Source of the DNA: Streptomyces carminius
GTDB lineage: Bacteria > Actinomycetota > Actinomycetes > Streptomycetales > Streptomycetaceae
Length of the DNA: 64,000 nucleotides
Assembly: GCF_002794255.1 (NCBI RefSeq)
Contig: NZ_PGGW01000011.1
Coordinates: forward strand, 186,001 to 250,000
Direction: 5' to 3'
Shown: positions 49,531-57,977 of the stretch, piece by piece
Layout: the number at the start of each line of letters is the position of its first letter
Position numbering within the stretch: the first letter of the stretch is position 1
The notes under the pieces: generated by a model
Told to the model about the DNA's origin: nothing
Database searches by the model: none
The model's input: only the letters and a program-made list of their open reading frames with translations
Program-made: the position numbers and the translations under genes

Positions 49531-50997
49531 TCACGGCGTGTCAGGAGTGCCGGGAGTGCCGGAGGCGTCCGCGGGCGGCCGGGAGACCGGCTGCCCGTAC
49601 GGGCCGACCAGCTCCCGGTCCCACCAGGCGCCCGTGGAACGCAACTCCCGCCAGGTGGTGAAGCGGTAGCGGTACAGCAGGGCGCGCACCTGGGCGGGCG
49701 GGTGGTCGGGGAAGGGGTTGGTGCGCAACAGGCGCAGCGTGTCCGGGTCGTTCTCCAGCAGCCGGTGCAGCAGCCGGGTGAACCAGGGCGCGGCGTAGGA
49801 GGGCGAGAGCGCGGCGAACCACAGCAGCCAGTCCAGCCGCAGGTGGTACGGCGCGTACTGCCGGGGCAGCCGCCGCAGGTCGCCCGGCTTGCCCCGGAAC
49901 CCGTACTCCCGCCACCGGGTGCTCTCGGTGGTCCGCTCCTCGTCGGTGCCCTCGATCACCACCTCGTGGCGCAGCCGGGTGACGCTGCCGAAGGCGCCGT
50001 AGGTGTTCACCAGGTGCAGGGGGTTGAAGGAGCGGTTCATCTGCTGACGGCGGGTGAGCAGGTTGCGCACCGGCCACCAGCTGAGCACCAGCACCAGTAC
50101 CGTCACCCCGATGACGGCGGCCACGTACCACGGCGGCACCTGGCCGTACTCCCGCGTCCCGGCGACGGGGGAGCTGTCCACGGCCGCCAGGGCGAGCACG
50201 ACCGTCAGCCAGTTGAGCCAGGCGAAGTTGCCGGAGGCCACCAGCCACAGCTGGGTGGCGATCACGGCCAGCCCGGCCGCGCTCGCCACCGGCTGCGGGA
50301 AGAACAGCAGGAAGGGGACGACGAGCTGGGTGAGGTGGTTGGCCGCCACCTCCACCCGGTGCACCGGCTTCGGGAGGTGGTGGAAGAACCAGCTCAGCGG
50401 CCCCGGCATCGGCTGCGTCTCGTGGTGGTAGTCCAGACAGGTCAGGTTCCGCCAGCAGGGGTCGCCGCGCCACTTGATCAGGCCCGCGCCGAACTCCAGC
50501 CGGAACAGCAGCCACCGCAGCAGCAGGAGCACCAGCATCGGCGGGGCCACGTCCGCGTTGCCGAGGAAGACCACCAGGAAACCGGCCTCCAGCAGCAGCG
50601 ACTCCCAGCCGAAGGCGTACCAGGTCTGCCCGACGTTGACGATCGACAGGTACAGCACCCACAGCAGGGCCCACATCAGCATGGCCACCGCCAGCGGCAC
50701 CCGGTCGGCGGCGCCCAGCAGGACCGCGGCCGACAGCGCCGCGCCCGACCAGGCCACGGCCGCGAAGAAGCGGTCGGAGTAGTGCCGGTGGAACAGCGAC
50801 GGCGAGGCGCGGAAGGGCACCCGGCGCAGGAAGTCCGGCACCGGGGTCAGCCCGCGCTCGCCGAGCAGCGCCCGGAACTGCAGGGCCGCCGAGACGAACG
50901 CGACCAGATAGAGGGCGGCCACGGCCCGCTGCAGGACCAGGCGGCTCAGCCAGTACTCGGGTGCCTCGAACCACTCCATGGCGCCCATGGGTACCAC
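49531..50997 (-). CDS. Lipase-maturation-factor family membrane protein
   Basis: 488-residue multi-spanning protein of the LMF1 family, about nine hydrophobic segments in the first 300 residues. Family landmarks include LLLRWLLFRLEFGAGLIKWRGDPCW, LTCLDYHHETQPMPGP and, in the soluble end, YAPYHLRLDWLLWFAALSP. Eukaryotic LMF1 helps lipases fold; the bacterial role is unknown. ATG 50988 or 50979 are alternative starts; no good ribosome site is visible. Convergent with the dehydrogenase gene. Confidence 0.85.
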   Translation of the reverse strand: MVPMGAMEWFEAPEYWLSRLVLQRAVAALYLVAFVSAALQFRALLGERGLTPVPDFLRRVPFRASPSLFHRHYSDRFFAAVAWSGAALSAAVLLGAADRVPLAVAMLMWALLWVLYLSIVNVGQTWYAFGWESLLLEAGFLVVFLGNADVAPPMLVLLLLRWLLFRLEFGAGLIKWRGDPCWRNLTCLDYHHETQPMPGPLSWFFHHLPKPVHRVEVAANHLTQLVVPFLLFFPQPVASAAGLAVIATQLWLVASGNFAWLNWLTVVLALAAVDSSPVAGTREYGQVPPWYVAAVIGVTVLVLVLSWWPVRNLLTRRQQMNRSFNPLHLVNTYGAFGSVTRLRHEVVIEGTDEERTTESTRWREYGFRGKPGDLRRLPRQYAPYHLRLDWLLWFAALSPSYAAPWFTRLLHRLLENDPDTLRLLRTNPFPDHPPAQVRALLYRYRFTTWRELRSTGAWWDRELVGPYGQPVSRPPADASGTPGTPDTP

Positions 50998-51149
50998 CGG
51001 TGGCCGCCGCCATGCGGCAGCCCCGGGCGGGAGCGGGGCCGTACGGGTGACGGGCGGGTACCGCGGAAGCCGGGCGGCGGTCCTTACGGATCGCTGACGT
51101 GCCGTCCTCCCGGCGCCCGTGGCGCCCGCCGGGTCCCTAGCGTGGCGGC

Positions 51150-52268
51150 ATGCGCGTACTGGTCACCGGAGGGGCGGGCTTCATCGGCTCGCACATCGTC
51201 GACGCCCTGCGGACGGCGGGCCACGAGCCCTTCGTCCTGGACACCGCCCCCGCCCCCGCCGCCGGGGGCACCGGGGTGCGGGCCGACGTCCGCGACGGGC
51301 AGGCGGTGGCCCGCGCCCTGCGCGGGGTGGACGCGGTCTGCCACCAGGCCGCGATGGTCGGCCTCGGCCGGGACTTCGCCGACGCCCCCGCCTATGTGGG
51401 CGCCAACGACCTGGGCACCGCCGTGCTGCTGGCCGCGATGGCGGACGCGGGGGTACGGCGCCTGGTGCTCGCCGGGTCGATGGTCGTGTACGGCGAGGGC
51501 CGGTACGACTGTCCCCGCCACGGCACGGTGCGGCCCGGCCCCCGCCGCCCGGCGGACCTGGCGGCGGGCCGCTTCGAGCCGCCCTGCCCGCACTGCGGCG
51601 CCGAACTGGCCCCCTGCGCGGTCGGCGAGGACGCCCCGGCCGACCCGCGCAACGTCTACGCCGCCACCAAGCTGGCGCAGGAGCACCTGAGCGCGGCCTG
51701 GGCCCGGGCCACCGGCGGACGGGCCGTCAGTCTGCGCTACCACAACGTGTACGGGCCCGGGATGCCGCGCGACACCCCCTACGCCGGGGTGGCCTCCTTC
51801 TTCCGCTCAGCGCTGGAACGCGGCGAGCCGCCCCGGGTGTACGAGGACGGGGCGCAGCGCCGCGACTTCGTCCATGTGGCGGACGTCGCCGCGGCCAACC
51901 TCGCGGCCCTGGACGCGGTCGGCGGACTGCCGGAGGGCACCCTGCGGGCGTACAACACCGGCAGCGGCGAGCCGCACACCGTCGGCGAGACGGCCCGTGC
52001 GCTGGCGGCGGCCTTCGGCGGGCCCGGGCCGGTGGTGACGGGGGAGTACCGGCTGGGGGACGTACGGCACATCACCGCCTCCTCGGCGCGGCTGCGCCGG
52101 GAGCTGGGCTGGCGGCCGGCGGTCGGCTTCAGTGAGGGGATGGCGCGCTTCGCGAAGGAGCCCCTGCGGGAGCGGGCACCGGAGCCGTCCCCGTCCCCGC
52201 CCCCGTCCCCGCCCCCGTCCCCGTCCCCGTCTCCGGCGGGGGAGTGGGGGCCGCCGCGGGCAGGATGA
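51150..52268 (+). CDS. NAD-dependent sugar epimerase/dehydratase
   Basis: 372-residue extended short-chain dehydrogenase. The NAD fold is VLVTGGAGFIGSHIVDAL (residue 4), the catalytic pair is YAATK (about 170), with S in LAGSMVVYGEG, and the substrate motif RYHNVYGPGMP. A CPHC...C insertion (FEPPCPHCGAELAPC) is unusual for the family and may bind metal. The fold ends near residue 338; the Pro/Ser tail is encoded antisense to the end of the sensor kinase gene, a 140-base overlap. Likely acts on a nucleotide sugar for surface glycans. Confidence 0.85.
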   Translation: MRVLVTGGAGFIGSHIVDALRTAGHEPFVLDTAPAPAAGGTGVRADVRDGQAVARALRGVDAVCHQAAMVGLGRDFADAPAYVGANDLGTAVLLAAMADAGVRRLVLAGSMVVYGEGRYDCPRHGTVRPGPRRPADLAAGRFEPPCPHCGAELAPCAVGEDAPADPRNVYAATKLAQEHLSAAWARATGGRAVSLRYHNVYGPGMPRDTPYAGVASFFRSALERGEPPRVYEDGAQRRDFVHVADVAAANLAALDAVGGLPEGTLRAYNTGSGEPHTVGETARALAAAFGGPGPVVTGEYRLGDVRHITASSARLRRELGWRPAVGFSEGMARFAKEPLRERAPEPSPSPPPSPPPSPSPSPAGEWGPPRAG

Positions 52269-53391
52269 CCTCGAAGCGGCAGCCGCCGGGCACGTTCCGC
52301 ACCGAGGCCCGCCCGGCGTGCGCCTCGACGATGCCGCGCACGATGGCCAGTCCCAGCCCGGCACCGGCCGGGGGCGTACGGGCGTCGCTGCCGCGCCAGC
52401 CGGTGTCGAAGACGCGCGGCAGGTCCTCGGCGGGGATGCCGCCGCAGCCGTCGGTCACCGACAGCACCACCGCGTCCCCCGGTCCCCCAGCGCTTCCCAC
52501 GCCCTCCGCGCGGCGGGCGGCGACGGCCACCGTGCCGTCGGCCGGGGTCCGGTGGATGGCGTTGACCAGCAGGTTCGCCAGGACCCGGGTCATCTCCCGG
52601 CCGTCCACCTCCACGGGCACGGTGTCCACACCGTCGTCGGCCAGCCGCACGCCGCGCTCGGCGGCCAGCGGTCCGGCGCCCGCGATGGCGTCGCTGACCA
52701 GGTCGTACACCGACATCCGGGTGGGGGACAGGGCCAGCGAACCGGCCTGGATGCGGGAGAGCTCGAACAGGTCGCCGACCATGGCGCTGAGCCGCTCGAC
52801 CTCGGAGCGGATCTGCCGGTGGTAGCGGTCGGGGTCCTCGGCGATGCCGTCCTCCAGCGCCTCGGCCATGGCGCGCAGCCCGGCCAGCGGGGAGCGCAGA
52901 TCGTGACTGATCCAGGCGACCAGCTCGCGCCGGGAGGACTCCAGGGCGCGTTCCCGCTCCCGGGCGTCGGCCAGTGAGGCACTGGCCTCGGCCAGCCGCC
53001 GGGCCAGGGAGGCCAGTTCGGCGGGGGCGGGGGAGTCCGGCGGGATGAAGCCGCCCTCCCGGCCGAGGGTGCGGGCGGCCCGCTCCAGCGCGCGGTGCCC
53101 GGCGATGAGCCGGCTGCCCAGCAGCAGCGCGGTCAGGGCGGACGCGGCGGCGGCCACCGCGCACACCACCGTCACCACCGTCAGGTCGTGCCGGTTGAGG
53201 AACATCGCCCAGGCCACCGAGAGCGTCCCGGCCAGCATCGCACCGACCGTGACGGCGGTCAGGACGGCCAGCGAGACGGCCACCGAGCGGCGGCGCAGCG
53301 CGCGCAGCGCCAGCGCGCCCGCCGCGCCCACGGCGGCGGCCCCGGCCCCGGCGTACAGGGCGATGAGCAGCAGATCGGAGACGGGCGGCAT
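52129..53391 (-). CDS. Sensor histidine kinase
   Basis: 420-residue two-component sensor. Membrane segments lie in residues 1-100 (LLLIALYAGAGAAAVGAAGA; SLAVLTAVTVGAMLAGTL; VVTVVCAVAAAASALTALLL). The phosphoacceptor H is in LVAWISHDLRSPLAGL (about 167), the N box in RVLANLLVNAIHRTP, G1 in SVTDGCGGIP and G2 in GAGLGLAIV. A TGTGAGTGAG-type tail overlaps the epimerase gene tail to tail. Start ATG 53391 overlaps the response regulator stop by one base. Confidence 0.9.
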   Translation of the reverse strand: MPPVSDLLLIALYAGAGAAAVGAAGALALRALRRRSVAVSLAVLTAVTVGAMLAGTLSVAWAMFLNRHDLTVVTVVCAVAAAASALTALLLGSRLIAGHRALERAARTLGREGGFIPPDSPAPAELASLARRLAEASASLADARERERALESSRRELVAWISHDLRSPLAGLRAMAEALEDGIAEDPDRYHRQIRSEVERLSAMVGDLFELSRIQAGSLALSPTRMSVYDLVSDAIAGAGPLAAERGVRLADDGVDTVPVEVDGREMTRVLANLLVNAIHRTPADGTVAVAARRAEGVGSAGGPGDAVVLSVTDGCGGIPAEDLPRVFDTGWRGSDARTPPAGAGLGLAIVRGIVEAHAGRASVRNVPGGCRFEVILPAAAPTPPPETGTGTGAGTGAGTGTAPVPAPAGAPSRSAPSPH

Positions 53392-54170
53392 CAGTCCTCC
53401 TCCTCCCGGGCGCCGCGGGGCGCGCCCGCCGGGGTGCCGTCCGCGGCGCCGTCCGGGATGCCGTCGAAGCGGTAGCCCACCCCCCACACGGTGACGATCA
53501 GCCGGGGACGGGCCGGGTCGGCCTCCACCTTGTGGCGCAGCCGCCGCACGTGCACGGTCACGGTCGACAGATCGCCGAAGTCCCAGCCCCACACCGCCGA
53601 CATCAGCTCCGCGCGGCCGAAGGCCCGGCCCGGGTGGCGCAGGAAGTGCGCCAGCAGGTCGAACTCGCGCAGTGTCAGGGAGAGCGGTCCGCGCGCGTCG
53701 CGCACGGACCGCGCCACCGGGTCCAGGGTGATGCCGCCGCCGTGCAGCAGTGGTCCGGCGGCGGGCCCCTGCCGCACGGCGGCGGCCCGGCGCAGCACCG
53801 ACGCCACCCGCAGCACCAGCTCGCGCGGGCTGAACGGTTTGGTGACGTAGTCGTCCGCGCCGACCTCCAGGCCCAGGACCCGGTCCTCCTCGTCACCGCG
53901 GGCGGTGAGCATCACCACCGGCACCGGGCCGCTCTCGCGCAGCCGGCGGCACACCTCCAGGCCGTCCAGACCGGGCAGCATCAGGTCCAGCACCACCAGG
54001 TCGGGCGGCGCCTGCCGGGCGCGGGCGAGCGCCTCGGGACCGTCGGCGGCCCGGTCCACGACGAAGCCCGCCCGGTCCAGATAGCCGGCCACGACCTCGG
54101 TGACGGTCGGGTCGTCGTCGACGACGAGCACCCGGCGGGACGGGGCGGGGGGCGGCGGGGGGACGGTCAT
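53391..54170 (-). CDS. OmpR-family response regulator
   Basis: 259-residue transcription factor. The receiver domain has the acidic pocket VVDDD, phosphoacceptor D in LVVLDLMLPGLDG (about 61), T in VVMLTARG and K in YVTKPFSPREL. The C-terminal winged helix ends TVTVHVRRLRHKVEADPARPRLIVTVWGVGYRF. A poly-proline N-terminus and an acidic tail are extra. ATG 54170 has no clear ribosome site. Partner of the sensor kinase downstream; divergent from the glycosyltransferase operon. Confidence 0.92.
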   Translation of the reverse strand: MTVPPPPPAPSRRVLVVDDDPTVTEVVAGYLDRAGFVVDRAADGPEALARARQAPPDLVVLDLMLPGLDGLEVCRRLRESGPVPVVMLTARGDEEDRVLGLEVGADDYVTKPFSPRELVLRVASVLRRAAAVRQGPAAGPLLHGGGITLDPVARSVRDARGPLSLTLREFDLLAHFLRHPGRAFGRAELMSAVWGWDFGDLSTVTVHVRRLRHKVEADPARPRLIVTVWGVGYRFDGIPDGAADGTPAGAPRGAREEED

Positions 54171-54294
54171 GAAAAGGAGTCTGACACCCGCCCCGGCCGG
54201 TGTCCCCGGGCCGGGACGGGGGGCGGGGAGGCGTCCGCGTTTCGTAAGACCGCCAAGTCCGTTACGCCCTTTATGTGTCCGTAGGGTGAGGGGA

Positions 54295-54960
54295 ATGACC
54301 GACCCCATGACCCCCCGCGGGGAGATAGTGCTGCCCTGTCTGAACGAGGCCCGGGCGCTGCCCTGGGTGCTGTCCAGGATCCCGGACGGCTGGCGGGCTG
54401 TCGTCGTCGACAACGGCTCGACGGACGGCTCGGCCGGTCTCGCCCGCGAACTCGGCGCCCGGGTGGTGTCCGAACCGCGCCGCGGCTTCGGCGCGGCCTG
54501 CCATGCCGGACTGCTGGCCGCCGAGGCGGAGCTCGTCGCCTTCTGCGACTGCGACGCCTCGCTCGATCCCGGCGCGGTGGAACGGGTCGCCGCCCCCGTC
54601 CGGGCCGGCACCGCCGACCTCGTCCTGGCCCGCCGCCGGCCCACCGGGCGCGGGGCCTGGCCGCTGCACGCCCGGGCCGGGAACCTGGCCCTGACCCGCA
54701 TGGTGCGCCGCCGCACCGGACTGCGCCTGCACGATCTGGGGCCGCTGCGGGCGGCCCGGCGCCGGGCGCTGCTGGAGCTGGGGCTGACCGACCGGCGCAG
54801 CGGCTACCCGCTGCAGATGGTGGTGCGCGCCGCCGACGCCGGCTGGCGGGTGGCCGAGACCGAGGTGCTCTACCGGCCGCGCACCGGCCGCTCCAAGGTG
54901 ACCGGCACCTGGCGCGGCACCTGGCAGGCCGTCCACGACATGCGCGGGGTGCTGCGGTGA
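54295..54960 (+). CDS. Family 2 glycosyltransferase
   Basis: 221-residue GT-A enzyme. Nucleotide-sugar site: LPCLNEARALPWVL (about 13) and VVVDNGSTDGSA (about 40); the metal-binding acidic motif is FCDCDASLDPG (about 85); acceptor region near GPLRAARRRALLELGL. No C-terminal membrane anchor, so it resembles short DPM-like or glucosyl-glycerate-type enzymes. ATG 54295 has GGTGAGGGGA directly upstream. First gene of a three-gene coupled set, divergent from the two-component system. Confidence 0.88.
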   Translation: MTDPMTPRGEIVLPCLNEARALPWVLSRIPDGWRAVVVDNGSTDGSAGLARELGARVVSEPRRGFGAACHAGLLAAEAELVAFCDCDASLDPGAVERVAAPVRAGTADLVLARRRPTGRGAWPLHARAGNLALTRMVRRRTGLRLHDLGPLRAARRRALLELGLTDRRSGYPLQMVVRAADAGWRVAETEVLYRPRTGRSKVTGTWRGTWQAVHDMRGVLR

Positions 54961-55652
54961 GCGCCCCGGGCCCCCGGGACGGGCTCACGCTGCTGGTGAT
55001 CGCCAAGGAGCCGGTGCCGGGCCGGGTCAAGACCCGGCTCACCCCGCCCTTCACCCCCGCCGAGGCGGCCGCGCTGGCCGCGGCGGCGCTCGCCGACACC
55101 CTGGCCGCCGTCTCGGCGCTGCCCGCCCGCCGCCGGGTGCTGGTCCTCGACGGACGGCCCGGCCCCTGGCTGCCGGACGGCTGGGAGGTGCTGCCCCAGT
55201 GCCCCGGGGGTCTGGACGAGCGGATCGCCCACGCCTTCGCCCGGTGCGACGGTCCCGCCCTGCTGGTGGGCATGGACACCCCGCAGCTCACCGGCGCCCT
55301 GCCGGCCCCGGTACTCGCCCCGGGCGCCTGGGCCGGGCGCACCGCCTGGTTCGGCCCGGCGGCCGACGGCGGGTTCTGGGCGCTGGGCCTGGCCGAACCC
55401 GCCCCGGACCTGGTGCGCGGTGTGCCGATGTCCACCACGCGCACCGGCGCCGTCCAGCGGAGGCGGCTGCTGGACGCCGGACTGACCGTACGGGACCTGC
55501 CGGTGCTGCGGGACGTGGACACCGCCGCCGACGCGGCCCACGTCGCCGCCGAGTGCGCCGCGCGGCCGGGCGGCCGCTTCGCCGCCGAGTACGCGCGGTG
55601 CGCCCGGCGGGTACGGGACGGGGCCCGGGTGGGGCGGGCGGTGGTCCGGTGA
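54957..55652 (+). CDS. DUF2064 (GT-A-like) nucleotidyl/glycosyl transferase
   Basis: 231-residue protein with the DUF2064/TIGR04282 pattern: LLVIAKEPVPGRVKTRLTPP (residue 11), LLVGMDTPQLTG (about 103) and PAADGGFWALGL (about 136). The fold is related to MobA/CofC nucleotidyltransferases. Usually paired with a family 2 glycosyltransferase, as here. Substrate unknown. GTG 54957 overlaps the upstream stop; the stop overlaps the methyltransferase start. Confidence 0.85.
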   Translation: MSAPGPRDGLTLLVIAKEPVPGRVKTRLTPPFTPAEAAALAAAALADTLAAVSALPARRRVLVLDGRPGPWLPDGWEVLPQCPGGLDERIAHAFARCDGPALLVGMDTPQLTGALPAPVLAPGAWAGRTAWFGPAADGGFWALGLAEPAPDLVRGVPMSTTRTGAVQRRRLLDAGLTVRDLPVLRDVDTAADAAHVAAECAARPGGRFAAEYARCARRVRDGARVGRAVVR

Positions 55653-56515
55653 CCGCCCCGCCGTACCCGCTGCCGCACCCGCCGCCGTACCCACCCCCGT
55701 ATCCGCGGCGGCACCCGGCACCGTCCCCGGCGCCGGACGGCCTCCCCTGGCGCGCCGGTCCGTACGCCCGCGCGCTGCGCACCGGGCGCGGCCCCCTGTA
55801 CCTGCGGCGCTCCGACGACGGTCGGCTGCTGCCGCTGGAGGTCGAGCGGTGGTGCGCCGGGGCGGACGAGGCCGACCGCACGGTGCTGCGGCGCTGTACC
55901 GGCCCGGTGCTCGACATCGGCTGCGGGCCGGGCCGGCTGGTCGCCGCCCTGGCCGCGCTGGGCCGTCCGGTGCTGGGCATCGACACCGCGCCGGAAGCCG
56001 TCGCCCGCACCCGTGCCCTGGGCGGAGCGGCGCTGTGCCGTTCGGTGTTCGGCCCGCTGCCGGGCGAGGGGCGCTGGGGCAGCGCCCTGCTGCTCGACGG
56101 CAACATCGGGATAGGCGGCGACCCGGCCGTCCTGCTGGAGCGGGTGCGCGGTCTGCTGGCCCCCGGCGGGCTGCTGCTGGCCGAGGCGGCGCCGGAGGAG
56201 GTCGAGGAACGAGTGGAGGTCCGGCTGGACGACGGCGGCGGCGACGGTGGTGGTACGCAGCCCTGGTTCCCGTGGGCCCGGCTGGGCCGGACGGCCCTGC
56301 GGCGGCGGGCCAGGGCGGGCGGCTGGACGGTGGTGGCCCAGTGGAGCGCCTACGGGCGTTCCTTCCTCGCCCTGCGCGGCCCGGCCGAACGCGCCGGCCG
56401 GGCCGAACGCGCCGACAGCCGTGCCGACACCCCGCGCACCACGGGGGCACCGGCCGCCACCGCGGCCGTCACCAGCGCCGTCACCGACACCGCCAGCAGC
56501 CAGGAACGCGGATAG
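55649..56515 (+). CDS. SAM-dependent methyltransferase
   Basis: 288-residue class I methyltransferase. Motif I is VLDIGCGPGRLVAAL (about 88), motif II GIDTAPEAVARTR (about 110), motif IV SALLLDGNIGIGG, and post motif LLAPGGLLLAEAAP. The N-terminus is proline/tyrosine-rich. The enzyme core ends near residue 245. The alanine/threonine tail of about 45 residues is encoded antisense to the end of the convergent membrane gene (166-base overlap). Target unknown; probably the product of the neighbouring glycosyltransferases. Confidence 0.85.
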   Translation: MTAPPYPLPHPPPYPPPYPRRHPAPSPAPDGLPWRAGPYARALRTGRGPLYLRRSDDGRLLPLEVERWCAGADEADRTVLRRCTGPVLDIGCGPGRLVAALAALGRPVLGIDTAPEAVARTRALGGAALCRSVFGPLPGEGRWGSALLLDGNIGIGGDPAVLLERVRGLLAPGGLLLAEAAPEEVEERVEVRLDDGGGDGGGTQPWFPWARLGRTALRRRARAGGWTVVAQWSAYGRSFLALRGPAERAGRAERADSRADTPRTTGAPAATAAVTSAVTDTASSQERG

Positions 56516-56820
56516 TCCAGCGGCAGCAGCGACGGGTGGCGGGGGCCGGGCCGCAGCAGTACCGGCAGCGCCACCAGTGTCAGGCACCCGGCCACCACCA
56601 GCCCGCCCCGCCACACCGGCCGGGCGGGCGCCCGCCGCAGCACCCGTCCGGCCGCCAGCACCAGCGGGACCAGCAGCAGGTCGTGCACCGCGACCGCACC
56701 CGCCAGCCACACCACCACCGCCGCCGGGGTGCCCGCGCGGGTGCCGGTCAGCAGCAGCCAGACGCCGGCCGCCAGCAGCCCTCCGCCCGCGATGCCCAGC
56801 AGCGTCCGTACCGTCCACAT
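56350..56820 (-). CDS. Four-segment membrane protein
   Basis: 156-residue protein (MWTVRTLLGIAGGGLLAAGVW...) with four hydrophobic segments, the last SWLLAVSVTALVTAAVAAGA, and a very basic tail (RSARPARSAGPRRARKERP). No family recognised. ATG 56820 overlaps the oxidoreductase stop (ATGA), so it may anchor or serve that enzyme. Its 3' end overlaps the convergent methyltransferase gene. Confidence 0.65.
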   Translation of the reverse strand: MWTVRTLLGIAGGGLLAAGVWLLLTGTRAGTPAAVVVWLAGAVAVHDLLLVPLVLAAGRVLRRAPARPVWRGGLVVAGCLTLVALPVLLRPGPRHPSLLPLDYPRSWLLAVSVTALVTAAVAAGAPVVRGVSARLSARSARPARSAGPRRARKERP

Positions 56821-57977
56821 CACAGCACCTCCAGCCGGGTGACCCACTTGGTCTGGAGCACTCCCGGCCGGTTGGGGGCGATGATCCGCGCCGGATGGCC
56901 GTGGTCGGGGTGCAGCGCCTCGCCGTCGATCCGCAGCGCCAGCAGCGTCAGCGGGTCACGGGCGTAGGAGGGGCCCAGCTCCGTCACGGCGAAGGCGCCC
57001 CGGCGCTGGAGCGAGACCACCCGCACCCGGCTGCCGTCCGGCGCCCCGGCCCGCCGCAGCAGGTCACGGACCCGCACCCCGCCCCAGCGGGCCGACGCGC
57101 TCCAGCCCTCCACGCAGGCGATCGGCAGCCGCTCCTCGTGCTGCTCCAGCTCCGCGAGCCCGTCCAGGGTCAGCGCGTACGGCCGGGGCCCGTCGACGAC
57201 CAGCCGCCAGTCGCGCAGCGCCTCGCCGGTGACGCCCGCGGCGGCGGCCGTACGGTTGACCGGCAGGCCCTGCGGGCCGTGCCCGGGATGGCGCGGGGCG
57301 AGCAGCAGCAGCGGCCGCAGCGGGGCGAGGGTCTGGCCCGCCGTCACCGCCGTCACCGCGCCGGCCGCCGCGCCCACGCCCAGCAGCAGCGACCGGCGGT
57401 CGGGGGCGTCGGCGGCGGGCAGCGCCCGGGTGCCCGCCGAGCGGCGCCGCCAGTGCGCGGCGATCACCGGCGCCCTGACGGCCAGATGCAGCAGCAGGGA
57501 GCCCGCCAGCACCCAGGCCAGCGCCCAGTGCACCCGCCGGAACGAGAACGGCCAGACGTACCACTGCACGGTGTTCAGCAGCCCGAGGAACACCTCCAGC
57601 AGCGCCGCGCCCACCAGCAGCCCCACCGACAGCCGCTCCAGGGCGTGCAGCGGCGAGCGGGCCACGGGCCGGGCGAACAGCCGCGGATAGACCGCCCACA
57701 GCTTGGCCAGCAGCAGCGGGACCGCGGCGAGGCCCGTCGCCACGTGCAGTCCCTGGGTGAGGCGGTAGCCCCACACCGGGCGGGACGGCAGCCGCGGGGC
57801 CGCCCAGGTGGGCGGCTCCTGGAGCACATGGCTGACCAGGCCGGTGCCGAAGCACACCAGGACCGCCGCGCCCAGCCACCGGCCCAGGACGGTCGCGGTG
57901 CGCGGATCGTGCAGGGCGCCGCGGAAGCGCGGCCACCACGACGGGACGCGGGGGGATCCGGCGGGCACGTTCCTCAC
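56820..57977 (-). CDS. Membrane-anchored molybdopterin oxidoreductase
   Basis: 385-residue protein. The N-terminal half has about five membrane segments with spaced histidines (GLVSHVLQEPP, LTQGLHVATGLAA, RRVHWALAWVLAGSLLLHLAV), as in cytochrome b561-type heme anchors. The C-terminal half is a sulfite-oxidase-like domain: WRLVVDGPRPYALTLDGL, the cofactor cysteine in IACVEGWS, and RIIAPNRPGVLQTKWVTRLEV. It may form a YedY/MsrP-like complex in one chain. GTG 57977 overlaps the glycosyltransferase-like gene upstream. Confidence 0.82.
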   Translation of the reverse strand: MRNVPAGSPRVPSWWPRFRGALHDPRTATVLGRWLGAAVLVCFGTGLVSHVLQEPPTWAAPRLPSRPVWGYRLTQGLHVATGLAAVPLLLAKLWAVYPRLFARPVARSPLHALERLSVGLLVGAALLEVFLGLLNTVQWYVWPFSFRRVHWALAWVLAGSLLLHLAVRAPVIAAHWRRRSAGTRALPAADAPDRRSLLLGVGAAAGAVTAVTAGQTLAPLRPLLLLAPRHPGHGPQGLPVNRTAAAAGVTGEALRDWRLVVDGPRPYALTLDGLAELEQHEERLPIACVEGWSASARWGGVRVRDLLRRAGAPDGSRVRVVSLQRRGAFAVTELGPSYARDPLTLLALRIDGEALHPDHGHPARIIAPNRPGVLQTKWVTRLEVL

